DNA of 64,000 nt from Veillonellales bacterium (GTDB lineage Bacteria > Bacillota > Negativicutes > JAAYSF01). The notes below the pieces were generated by a model that did no database searches, was not told where the DNA came from, and worked only from the letters and a program-made list of their open reading frames with translations. Every line of letters starts with the position of its first letter. Position 1 is the stretch's first letter. Both the position numbers and the translations under genes were made by a program. Positions 47,674-55,798 of the stretch are shown one piece after another. The stretch spans positions 1 to 64,000 of the forward strand of contig JBDKTO010000089.1 in the NCBI GenBank assembly GCA_039680175.1, written 5' to 3'.

Positions 47674-48825
47674 ATGGCACGAAAAATAAAAAAGATGCCG
47701 GGACGTCCTTTGGCTTTAAACGGGGAAGAACGCAAGGAAAAACAGGATGAACGGCTGGCCCGATATTACAAAGAGCACCAGCAAAACCAGGCGGCAGAAC
47801 AAGAACTCAGTAAACTGAGTCACTTTGTGTATGAACCGGTTGACTATGAATTGCTGCTTGTCAGGAAAGTACGTCCTGAACCGCCGGTTCCGGATTTCAG
47901 CTATCTGCTGACAGAGGCGCAGTTGAAGATTTCCAATCAATATTTCCAGCCCATTGCAATGCATCTTGGGGTATTAGTGGCAATTGTTCTTGTTTCTCTT
48001 TTAAATCTTAAGGAATATTCTCTCGTTTTGGCGGTAGTTGGGGTGATCTGCGTTTGTTATTCCTTTCAGCGGCTTCTGAAAAATCGCGAGCAAAGTATGA
48101 CAAAAGCTTTAATGGTAGCCAGAAATGAAATTAATACCAAATTGCAGGAATTTAAGGAAACCAATCAGCGGGAAAAGGACCAATTTGAAAAGGAGGAAGA
48201 CGACCGAATCAACAAACTTCAGGAATTGCTGAATGGCGAGCGATCTGCTGTTATCAGGAAGATGGAAGAAGTGCTAAGCGGTATGCGGTTCCCTTTTCTT
48301 TGTCAATGTACAACGCATTTATATGATTTGGAAAATCCGGTGATTTTTATTGCCCTGCCGCCGGTTTCCATTATTCCCACTACAGTCAGCGATATTATTG
48401 CCAGCGGCGAGGTGGAATACGAAGATAAGGCACCAGTCAGCATCAATAAACAATATGCGGAGGTTGTAACGGGAATCGGCGTTCAGATCGCTTTAGCGAT
48501 TCACGCCAGCCTGCCGACCTTAAACAGTCTGTTCCTTTGCGGTTTTTCTCCGGCAGAACAGGACAATGAATTTTTTTACAGCGTCACGGTGCCCAAAGAG
48601 GCGGCGGCCGAAGCCGCACAGTACCACAGTGCCATGCAATATTTGAACAAACTGGGCGTACAGATGAAACTGACAAGCAATCTGGAATTTACTCCGGTTA
48701 AACCGGATTTTCCTGAGTGGTGGGATAACGTGCGGCTGACGCAGGTTCATTCCTTCGATTCGGTTTGTATTAATACGGCCCTGAACGGAGCGCTTTTTAG
48801 AACAGGAATTTCTTCAGATGTGTAG
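47674..48825 (+). CDS. unrecognised membrane protein with coiled coil
   Basis: A 383-residue protein with a GGGGAGGAAG ribosome-binding site. A basic/charged N-terminus (1-65) precedes two membrane spans (about 95-132), a charged coiled coil (about 140-195, QEFKETNQREKDQFEKEEDDRINK) and a globular C-terminal domain (200-383). No signature is recognised. It stands alone with its own -10-like TATAAT at 47633-47638. Confidence 0.75.
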   Translation: MARKIKKMPGRPLALNGEERKEKQDERLARYYKEHQQNQAAEQELSKLSHFVYEPVDYELLLVRKVRPEPPVPDFSYLLTEAQLKISNQYFQPIAMHLGVLVAIVLVSLLNLKEYSLVLAVVGVICVCYSFQRLLKNREQSMTKALMVARNEINTKLQEFKETNQREKDQFEKEEDDRINKLQELLNGERSAVIRKMEEVLSGMRFPFLCQCTTHLYDLENPVIFIALPPVSIIPTTVSDIIASGEVEYEDKAPVSINKQYAEVVTGIGVQIALAIHASLPTLNSLFLCGFSPAEQDNEFFYSVTVPKEAAAEAAQYHSAMQYLNKLGVQMKLTSNLEFTPVKPDFPEWWDNVRLTQVHSFDSVCINTALNGALFRTGISSDV

Positions 48826-48882
48826 AATAGTAGAATAATTGAATAGAATTATCAGATAGTAAGAGCAAAGGAGCGATAGAAC

Positions 48883-49230
48883 ATGATTAAACGTGCGGGA
48901 ACTATAACGGAACAAATCCGGCCTCAAATGTTTGGCGGCAAAGGTGAGGTAAAATTTATTCATTTGCTGGAAAACGAAGAATTTCAGGGTAAGGGCAGAG
49001 TATTTGCCCACACAATTATTAAACCAGGCTGTTCCATCGGCAGCCACACCCACAAGGGGGATATCGAAGCCTACTATTGTTTAAAAGGCGAAGGCATATA
49101 TTGGGATAATGGCGGAGAAACCGTGCTGAAACCGGGAGATTTAGCCTTTACAGATAACGGCCAAAGTCATTCCGTCGAGAATAAGGGGACGGAAGATCTG
49201 GAACTGATTGCTTTAGTGCTGTTTTGTTAA
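48883..49230 (+). CDS. cupin-domain protein
   Basis: A 115-residue small cupin with metal-ligand motif GSHTHKGDIEAYYCLKGEG (two His and Glu) and a second motif DNGQSHSVENKG. Its substrate is unknown; small cupins bind metals and sugars or act as isomerases. It is followed by a terminator. Confidence 0.85.
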   Translation: MIKRAGTITEQIRPQMFGGKGEVKFIHLLENEEFQGKGRVFAHTIIKPGCSIGSHTHKGDIEAYYCLKGEGIYWDNGGETVLKPGDLAFTDNGQSHSVENKGTEDLELIALVLFC

Positions 49231-49246
49231 GAGTTTATCATTCCAT

Positions 49247-49270
49247 AGCGCAGCGGATATCCGTTGCGCT
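49247..49270 (+). terminator. terminator after the cupin gene
   Basis: An AGCGCAGCGGAT / ATCCGTTGCGCT stem (one mismatch, almost no loop) followed by AATTTT. Confidence 0.7.
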
Positions 49271-49483
49271 AATTTTAACTTCATAGGTTTTATTGGTTAT
49301 GAACCTTGAGCGGTTGCTGCCACCGACATTAATCTAGGGAAAAGTATGCTATTGATATGCCAGACGGGTTTCTATCTAGCAATTTCAGCTTGGGACTATG
49401 TACCGCAGGCCAAAGACACGCAGGATTTTCTGGACAGAAAGTGAATGGAGCACCCTAAGAGTTTTTTGGGAGGAAAGCCATAT

Positions 49484-50599
49484 ATGGCATATTACAATGC
49501 GATTCTCTATTATTTTACCGGCACAGGCAATTCTTATCGTGTTGCTTGCTGGTTGGGAGAAGAATTAGCCAATCAAGGCAGTGCTGCCCAATTACTGCCG
49601 ATTGACAGAAGGGAAAACATTTGCTGGGACGGCGATTTGTTGGGCCTTGTTTTTCCTACCCATGGCTTTACCGCTCCTTGGCAGGTGATCCGTTTTGTCT
49701 TAGGACTGCCCCGCAGTAAAAAAGGTCATGCTTTTGTGGCGGTAACTCGGGCCGGAACCAGGCTGTGGGAGAGGAACCTACCGGGTATGGAAGGGTCGGC
49801 AGGGTATCTAATTGCCCTGCTTCTGTTTTACAAAGGGTATTCGGTGCGGGGCGTAACCGGTCTGGATATGCCGTCTAATTGGCTGACTTTTCACTCCGGT
49901 ATCAATCCGGTGAATGCTGCCGCCATTATAGACAGGACAAGACCGAAGACAAGAAATTTTGCTTTGCGTATTACGGCTGGAAAACGTTATTATAACGGTA
50001 GATTGCCTTTATTTCTGGGACTTATTTTATGGAAAATTTCTCTTGCCTATTTGGTCTTGGGACGATTTTTTCTAGCTAAACTAGCTTTCGCTTCAGCTCA
50101 ATGTGACGGCTGCGGGGTATGTGCCGCCGGCTGTCCGGCAAATGCGATCAAGCTGAGGGGCCGAACAAGGCTCCGACCTTATTGGACTTTTGCCTGTGAA
50201 AGCTGTATGCGCTGTATGGCTTATTGCCCGAAACAGGCGGTACAAAGCAGCCATTCCCTCTTCTTTATCCTTTATATGTTGACTACTGTACCGGCAGCAG
50301 CCTATTTGTTGCAGCTGGCGGCGGATAAAATGGTCTGGTTGCCTAGCTGGATGGAAGAACTGCTGCAATATGGATATATTCTTTTGTCTATCTATCTGGT
50401 TTATCAAATATTTAATGCAATGCTCTATGTTCCGCTTCTGAATAAAATGTTTGCTTATACAACATTAACCCGTATCTACCGCCGCTACCACGCCCCGGGA
50501 GTTGGATTGGGACAAATAGTAAAACCGCGAATTCTTGCCGGTCGACTGCAGAATAAGAATAAGCTCACAGAAAATGAAAGCAAGCATAGCTTAAAATAG
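49484..50599 (+). CDS. EFR1-type flavodoxin/ferredoxin membrane protein
   Basis: A 371-residue protein from ATG 49484 (RBS GGGAGGAAAG). An N-terminal flavodoxin-like domain (YYFTGTGNSYRVACWLGEEL) precedes a central 2x[4Fe-4S] ferredoxin (CDGCGVCAAGCPANAI; CESCMRCMAYCPKQAV) and two C-terminal membrane spans (about 265-320). It likely moves electrons at the membrane; partner unknown. Confidence 0.88.
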   Translation: MAYYNAILYYFTGTGNSYRVACWLGEELANQGSAAQLLPIDRRENICWDGDLLGLVFPTHGFTAPWQVIRFVLGLPRSKKGHAFVAVTRAGTRLWERNLPGMEGSAGYLIALLLFYKGYSVRGVTGLDMPSNWLTFHSGINPVNAAAIIDRTRPKTRNFALRITAGKRYYNGRLPLFLGLILWKISLAYLVLGRFFLAKLAFASAQCDGCGVCAAGCPANAIKLRGRTRLRPYWTFACESCMRCMAYCPKQAVQSSHSLFFILYMLTTVPAAAYLLQLAADKMVWLPSWMEELLQYGYILLSIYLVYQIFNAMLYVPLLNKMFAYTTLTRIYRRYHAPGVGLGQIVKPRILAGRLQNKNKLTENESKHSLK

Positions 50600-50631
50600 T
50601 AATTGGTGATTGTTTTTGCAAAGCAATTTTC

Positions 50632-50757
50632 TTGCATTGTTTTCGTCAACAGTGCTATAATATATAGGTCGAGGCACTATATTAGTTTTTCAAAGCTATT
50701 TTGTGACCTTCCCTGCTCCCTTAAGGGAGCCATAAGTCCAAAGGAGGAGGTGATTTC
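50632..50757 (+). promoter_or_regulatory. rpsF promoter and structured leader
   Basis: TTGCAT (50632-50637) and TATAAT (50656-50661), 18 bp apart, precede a leader with hairpin GCTCCC-TTAA-GGGAGC (about 50725-50740). The upstream ACCTTCC can pair with the GGAGGAGGT ribosome-binding site. S6:S18 is known to repress this operon in many bacteria through a leader hairpin; the specific motif was not confirmed here. Confidence 0.55.
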
Positions 50758-51042
50758 GTGAGAAAATACGAAGTCATGTTTATCATCAAGCCGGCCGAAG
50801 AAGAGGCTCTTAATACGGTTATTACCAAATTCGAGAACCTGATAAAAGATAACGGCGGCGAAGTTGAAAAAATTGACCGTTGGGGTAAAAAACGCTTGGC
50901 CTATGAGATCAAAGATTTTGCCGAGGGTTATTATTGTCTCATCTATTTCAGCGCTGAACCAAAAGCAGTTTTTGAACTTGAGCGTGTAATGAAGATTACA
51001 GATGAGATTCTTAAACATATGGTCATTAAAGAAGAAGAATAG
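50758..51042 (+). CDS. rpsF: 30S ribosomal protein S6
   Basis: 94 aa; [17 protein letters not shown] with [21 protein letters not shown] start at 50758 after AAAGGAGGAGGTG. First gene of rpsF-ssb-rpsR. Confidence 0.98.
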   Translation: MRKYEVMFIIKPAEEEALNTVITKFENLIKDNGGEVEKIDRWGKKRLAYEIKDFAEGYYCLIYFSAEPKAVFELERVMKITDEILKHMVIKEEE

Positions 51043-51059
51043 GCCAGGGGGAATTTACC

Positions 51060-51473
51060 ATGAATAAGGTTATATTAGTCGGTAATCTTGCTCGTGATCC
51101 GGAAGTTCGCTATACGCAGACCGGTAAAGCGGTCGCTTCCTTTACTATCGCCGTTAATCGTTTTGGCGGCGGGCAGGGTCAGAATCAAGCCGATTTTATT
51201 CCCATTGTAGCATGGGAAAAACTGGCCGAAGTTTGTGGCAATAATCTTACCAAAGGACGCCGTGTCCTTGTCGAAGGCCGACTGCAGATTCGCAGCTACG
51301 ATGCCGCGGACGGACAAAAGCGACGCGTAGCCGAAGTCATTGCTCAAAATATTGAGTTTTTGGGCGGCAGACCGGCAAGCGGGGGCGACGGCAATACGAG
51401 TACGAGTACTCCGCCAAGCGGCGCGAATTCCTTTGGCAGTGAGGTCTTCCCTGAAGAAGAAATACCATTTTAA
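51060..51473 (+). CDS. ssb: single-stranded DNA-binding protein
   Basis: 137 aa with the OB-fold (MNKVILVGNLARDPEVRYTQ; FIPIVAWEKLAEVCGNNLTKGRRVLVEGRLQ), a disordered linker and the acidic C-terminal tip EVFPEEEIPF used to recruit partner proteins. In the conserved rpsF-ssb-rpsR operon. Confidence 0.98.
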   Translation: MNKVILVGNLARDPEVRYTQTGKAVASFTIAVNRFGGGQGQNQADFIPIVAWEKLAEVCGNNLTKGRRVLVEGRLQIRSYDAADGQKRRVAEVIAQNIEFLGGRPASGGDGNTSTSTPPSGANSFGSEVFPEEEIPF

Positions 51474-51486
51474 AGGGAGGTAACTA

Positions 51487-51720
51487 TTGGTGAGACGCGA
51501 AAGAGGAAGAAAGCCAAAGAAAAAAGTTTGCAGCTTCTGCGTTGATAAAGTAGAAGGTATTGATTATAAAGATGTTCCTAAACTGCGCCGTTATACGACT
51601 GAACGCGGCAAAATTCTGCCCCGTCGTATTTCCGGCAACTGCGCTAAACATCAACGGCAGTTAACGCTTGCTATTAAACGGGCTCGGATGATCGCCTTGC
51701 TGCCGTTTACAGCAGAATAA
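51487..51720 (+). CDS. rpsR: 30S ribosomal protein S18
   Basis: 77 aa basic protein with [15 protein letters not shown] and [30 protein letters not shown] 51487 or GTG 51490 could start translation after GGGAGG. Followed by a terminator. Confidence 0.97.
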   Translation: MVRRERGRKPKKKVCSFCVDKVEGIDYKDVPKLRRYTTERGKILPRRISGNCAKHQRQLTLAIKRARMIALLPFTAE

Positions 51721-51732
51721 AAAGATTCGAGG

Positions 51733-51767
51733 AGCAAGAATGTGCTTGAGTGCATTCTTGCTTTTTT
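51733..51767 (+). terminator. terminator of rpsF-ssb-rpsR
   Basis: AGCAAGAATG / CATTCTTGCT stem followed by TTTTTT, directly after rpsR. Confidence 0.9.
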
Positions 51768-51868
51768 GTTCATTCGGGCAGATAAACCGGCAAGTAATGA
51801 CATCATTTTTTGGCCAAAGGCTAAGCACCAATTACTAAGAAAGAAAACCGCTTTATTTTTAGGCAAAA

Positions 51869-51906
51869 CAAAAGAGAGAGCCTTTTCCGATCCGCTCTCT
51901 CTTTTG
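51869..51906. terminator. second hairpin between rpsR and the MazG-like gene
   Basis: CAAAAGAGAGAGC / GCTCTCTCTTTTG, 13-bp perfect stem with 12-nt loop. The rest of 51771-52073 holds no recognisable gene. Confidence 0.65.
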
Positions 51907-52073
51907 CCACCATCCATTGGCTGCAGCACCACCTGCAACCAATCGCCCCTCTATTATCATACAGCAAGGAGAGCGGGAATGCAAGTTTTGTCCGAAAATT
52001 GGTTAGGATACAAGCAGGAAACGGTCGGACTGCTTACGAATATTACAAAGATAACTGTAAGGGGGGGTGGCCG

Positions 52074-52382
52074 GTGTTTTCTCATGAGTCGGACATCTTG
52101 CGGAAATTGCGATTGATTGAAGGGCTCAAGGCGGAATTGGTGACAAACGTCGGCCAGCTTTATCAGGCGATGGCTCAAAACAGCGAGGGGGCGATTCGGG
52201 AGGGAATCGCCGGAATTATAGTGCTTTGCTATGTCCTGGCCCGCAGACTGGGCATTGATTTTGCATCGCTGGACGAAGAAGTTTTAACCCGGGCCGGTCA
52301 ATATATAAAACGAGAACACGAAGCGGAGCAGTGGTTTGGTGATTTCAGCGAATATCAGCGCCATCTTCGCCGTAAGGAGTGA
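52074..52382 (+). CDS. MazG-like family protein
   Basis: A 102-residue protein from GTG 52074 (RBS GGGGGTGG), helical and resembling short MazG-like proteins (ILRKLRLIEGLKAELVTNVGQLYQAM; EGIAGIIVLCYVLARRLG). Larger MazG enzymes hydrolyse nucleotides; catalytic acidic residues of the typical EExxE..D type are not clear here. It ends 4 bp before the DUF2232 gene. Confidence 0.65.
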   Translation: MFSHESDILRKLRLIEGLKAELVTNVGQLYQAMAQNSEGAIREGIAGIIVLCYVLARRLGIDFASLDEEVLTRAGQYIKREHEAEQWFGDFSEYQRHLRRKE

Positions 52383-52386
52383 ATTC

Positions 52387-53346
52387 ATGCAGCAGACTCG
52401 CGTAAGACCTATGGTTGAAGGTGGTGTATTATCCGCCGTTGCTCTGATTTTTGCTTTAATCAGCGCTTATTTGCCGATTGTCGGCCCGTTTGTCAACCTG
52501 ATCTGGCCGGTGCCGATTATTTTACTGGGTGTGCGCCACGGCTATAAATGGAGTATGCTGGCAACGGCAGTAGCAGGCGTGCTGATTGCTATTCTTATGC
52601 ATCCCCTGCACGCCGTATCAGTGGTGGTAGGATTTGGCCTGATTGGTATTGTCTTAGGTCATGCGTTTCGAGCCGATTACAGCCCGGGGAAAACTTTGTT
52701 ATGGGGCACGCTGGCTTCGCTGATTTCCAAAGTGGCGGTATTGGCCATAGGCGCCGTGGTGATGGGGATCAATCCTCTTAATATGCAGACCGATGCGATG
52801 AGCAGCGCGGTGGATCAGGCGCTGGGAATGTACCGCAGCATGGGTATGAGCGAAGAAAATTTGCAGCAAATGTCGGGCAGCATGCAGGCTATGATTAACT
52901 TGGTAAAAATTATTCTGCCGGCCGGATTTGGTATGGCGGCAGTTCTGGATACCTATTTAAACTTTGTAATTGCCAAAGCCGTGCTGAAGAAGCTTGGACA
53001 TCAGGTTGCACCTTTTCCCCCGTTTAGGCGGTGGAACCTGCCTCCCTTTCTTGCCTATATTTTTATTCTGTCAATTGTGGGCATGTATTGGGGTAAGGTC
53101 AAGGAGATTGATATGCTGTATAAAGCAGCGATGAATTTCCAGGTGATCACCAGCATGTTCCTTTTGCTGCAAGGGTTGGCGCTATTTTACTTTCTTGCCG
53201 ATAAATACAAATTGTCAAGGTTCGTGCGGGGTATTATACTGGTCTTATTACTTACCAACGGCTTTTTAACCCAGGGAGTAATTTTTGCCGGCGGCTTTGA
53301 TATGGCGGTGGATTATCGCCGTTTGCGCAGACTGCGTTCTGAATAG
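52387..53346 (+). CDS. yybS: DUF2232 (YybS) membrane protein
   Basis: A 319-residue protein with about eight membrane spans, from ATG 52387 (RBS AAGGAG). Matches YybS (MVEGGVLSAVALIFALISAYLPIVGPFVNLIWPVPIILLGVRHG). Placed before gdpP as in Bacillus. Function unknown; resembles small-molecule or vitamin transporter subunits. Confidence 0.88.
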   Translation: MQQTRVRPMVEGGVLSAVALIFALISAYLPIVGPFVNLIWPVPIILLGVRHGYKWSMLATAVAGVLIAILMHPLHAVSVVVGFGLIGIVLGHAFRADYSPGKTLLWGTLASLISKVAVLAIGAVVMGINPLNMQTDAMSSAVDQALGMYRSMGMSEENLQQMSGSMQAMINLVKIILPAGFGMAAVLDTYLNFVIAKAVLKKLGHQVAPFPPFRRWNLPPFLAYIFILSIVGMYWGKVKEIDMLYKAAMNFQVITSMFLLLQGLALFYFLADKYKLSRFVRGIILVLLLTNGFLTQGVIFAGGFDMAVDYRRLRRLRSE

Positions 53347-53357
53347 GAGGGTATATT

Positions 53358-55358
53358 ATGCCTCAGGGGCCGTCTTTTTGGTTTGACACCCGAATTTATC
53401 TGGCTGTAGCAGCAGCGCTGCTGCTGGTGATCGTGTTTTATAATAAATATGTCGCGGTATTGGGCGCAATTTTGCTGGTCGTGCTGTATCTCTACGGACG
53501 CGAACGGCATATTGAGCAGCAGAAGGCGATGAATGCCTATTTAAACAGCATGGCCCATAATGTAGAGTCGGTGACCACTTATGCGCTGAAAAATTTACCG
53601 CTGGCAATGGCCTTGGTGGATGAAGCCGGCCGGCTTCAGTGGGGGAACAGCATTTTATTTGACTGGACGGACAATCAGGTGAAGGCCGGGCAATCGCTGC
53701 TGACAGCTTGGCCCGAATTACCCCTTAAAGCGATGTGGGGCCAGTCGGGCCAACAGGTGGTTTCTGTTGCCAGCCGGTATTATCAGATACTCCACAAGCC
53801 TTTGGAACCCAGCAGTGAAGATAATTTGCTGATGCTTTATATCAGTGATATTACCGACAGCGAAATTGAACGGGCTGTTTGCGAAGCGGCTATGCCGGTG
53901 CTGGCCTATATCCAGATTGATAACTTTGATGATGTCCTCCAGGGGCTGGCGGAAAATCAGCGCAGCGATGTTCTGCTGGAAGTCAATAAGCTGCTGTCCG
54001 GGTGGGCGGTGGAGTCAGATGGATTTTTGAAAAAATATACGGAAGATACTTATATTGCCCTTTTCAGCAGCAATGCATTGAAGGGGGTAATGCATGATCG
54101 GTTTGAAATATTGGATCGGATCCGGGCGGTTCGGGCCGGAAATAAAATTCCGGTCACTTTGAGTATGGGGGTTGTGGCCGATGAATCCTCCTATGCCGCC
54201 ATGGGGGAACGGGCTCAGGCCGGACTTGATCTGGCTCTGGGCCGGGGCGGTGATCAGGCTGTGGTTCATGTCGGTGGCAAGGTGGAATTTTATGGCGGCA
54301 AGGCCAAGGCAGTGGAAAAAAATACCCGGGTGAAAGCCCGACTGGTATCTCAGGCTATCCGGGAGAGTATGGAAACCGCAGAGATGATTCTGATTATGGG
54401 TCATGTCAACGAGGATTTTGATAGTCTGGGAGCCGCTATTGGTGTAGCAAAAATGGCCCGCTACCTGGGGAAAACAGCGTATATTGTTGTCAGTCAGGTT
54501 AATTTGACGGTCAATAAGCTGTCGGAGCTATTTGCGGATTATACCGAATATCAGGATATATTTTTGACTCCGCTGCAGGCGGCCGGCCTGATAACAGATC
54601 AAACGCTGCTGTTTGTAGTGGATACGCACAGGGAGAAACTAGTGGCTGCGCCTGAGCTTTTAGTTAAGGCGGAACGGGTCATTGTCATTGATCATCACCG
54701 ACGCAGCGAGGGCTTTATCAATAATCCCCTGCTGGTATATCTGGAACCGTCGGCTTCTTCCACCAGCGAACTGGTAACGGAACTGCTCATGTATTTTGAC
54801 GATCGGCTGGATATGACTCGGCTGGACGCTACCGCGCTGTATGCCGGCATTGTCGTGGATACTAAGAATTTTGCCGTACAGGCAGGAGTGCGTACTTTTG
54901 ATGCTGCCGCCTATTTAAGGCGGGCCGGGGCTGACCCGGCACTGGTAAGACATTTGTTCCGGGTTGATTTTGACACAATGAAAGCCCAGGCGGAAGTCCT
55001 TAGCCACACCGAACTGCTACCGGGGGGCGTAATAATTGGTCTTTGTTCTCATAACGTCAAAAATATCCAGATCGTAGCCGCGCAGACGGCGGATATGCTG
55101 CTGCTTATCGAAGGAACACGACTGAGTTTTGTATTGTTTCCCTTAGAGGATGGAGTCGGAGTCAGCGCCCGTTCTCAGGGCGAGATCAATGTACAGGTGA
55201 TTATGGAGCAAATGGGCGGCGGCGGTCATCAAACAGTGGCCGGGGCGCAAGTAAAAAATGCTACCTTGGGTCAAGTCAGAGAGAAACTGCTGGAACTGGT
55301 TGTTAATTATATAGGGGAGAGTGACCATCATGAAAGTAATCTTACAGCAAGAAGTTAA
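53358..55358 (+). CDS. gdpP: cyclic-di-AMP phosphodiesterase GdpP
   Basis: Degrades c-di-AMP to pApA. The 666-residue protein has two membrane spans (about 8-45), a PAS-like domain (about 70-150), a degenerate GGDEF domain (about 170-300), a DHH domain (GHVNEDFDSLGAAIG, DHHRR) and DHHA1 (GGGHQTVAGAQV). Starts at ATG 53358 after AGGAGGG. Its last 29 bp overlap rplI. Confidence 0.95.
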   Translation: MPQGPSFWFDTRIYLAVAAALLLVIVFYNKYVAVLGAILLVVLYLYGRERHIEQQKAMNAYLNSMAHNVESVTTYALKNLPLAMALVDEAGRLQWGNSILFDWTDNQVKAGQSLLTAWPELPLKAMWGQSGQQVVSVASRYYQILHKPLEPSSEDNLLMLYISDITDSEIERAVCEAAMPVLAYIQIDNFDDVLQGLAENQRSDVLLEVNKLLSGWAVESDGFLKKYTEDTYIALFSSNALKGVMHDRFEILDRIRAVRAGNKIPVTLSMGVVADESSYAAMGERAQAGLDLALGRGGDQAVVHVGGKVEFYGGKAKAVEKNTRVKARLVSQAIRESMETAEMILIMGHVNEDFDSLGAAIGVAKMARYLGKTAYIVVSQVNLTVNKLSELFADYTEYQDIFLTPLQAAGLITDQTLLFVVDTHREKLVAAPELLVKAERVIVIDHHRRSEGFINNPLLVYLEPSASSTSELVTELLMYFDDRLDMTRLDATALYAGIVVDTKNFAVQAGVRTFDAAAYLRRAGADPALVRHLFRVDFDTMKAQAEVLSHTELLPGGVIIGLCSHNVKNIQIVAAQTADMLLLIEGTRLSFVLFPLEDGVGVSARSQGEINVQVIMEQMGGGGHQTVAGAQVKNATLGQVREKLLELVVNYIGESDHHESNLTARS

Positions 55359-55779
55359 AAAATTAGGTAAAAAAGGCGATATTATCGAGGTTTCGGAGGG
55401 GTACGCCCGCAATTATTTATTGCCACAAAAGCTGGTGATCCCGGCTACCAACTCCAATATGAATACAGTTAAGCAGCAGAAGGCTTCCGAGGCTCGCAAA
55501 CAGCAGCGCCTATTGGATGAGGCCAAAATGCTGGCAGCCCAAATGGGCAAAGTCGAAGTATCCATTCCGGTGAAGATTGGCGAAGGCGGTAAGCTGTTCG
55601 GTTCCGTAACCGGTAAGGATATTGCCGAAGCGCTCCAGACTCAGCATAAACTGGAAGTTGATAAGCGGAAAATTGAACTCAAAGATGCGATTAAAGCACT
55701 GGGATCCTATCCGGTAGTGATTAAAGTTCATCCAGAGGTTAGTGCGACGATTCAGGTACACATTACTGCTAAGAGCTAA
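55330..55779 (+). CDS. rplI: 50S ribosomal protein L9
   Basis: 149 aa; MKVILQQEVKKLGKKGDIIEVSEGYARNYLLPQKLVIPA, then a helix and the C-terminal domain. ATG 55330 lies inside gdpP, after GGGGAGAG, so translation of the two is probably coupled. Confidence 0.97.
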   Translation: MKVILQQEVKKLGKKGDIIEVSEGYARNYLLPQKLVIPATNSNMNTVKQQKASEARKQQRLLDEAKMLAAQMGKVEVSIPVKIGEGGKLFGSVTGKDIAEALQTQHKLEVDKRKIELKDAIKALGSYPVVIKVHPEVSATIQVHITAKS

Positions 55780-55798
55780 GTAGAAAGAGGAACAAGGA

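Noticed and set aside
51742-52116. Frame of 124 codons between rpsR and the MazG-like gene
   Set aside because: Runs through two terminator hairpins and has no ribosome-binding site.
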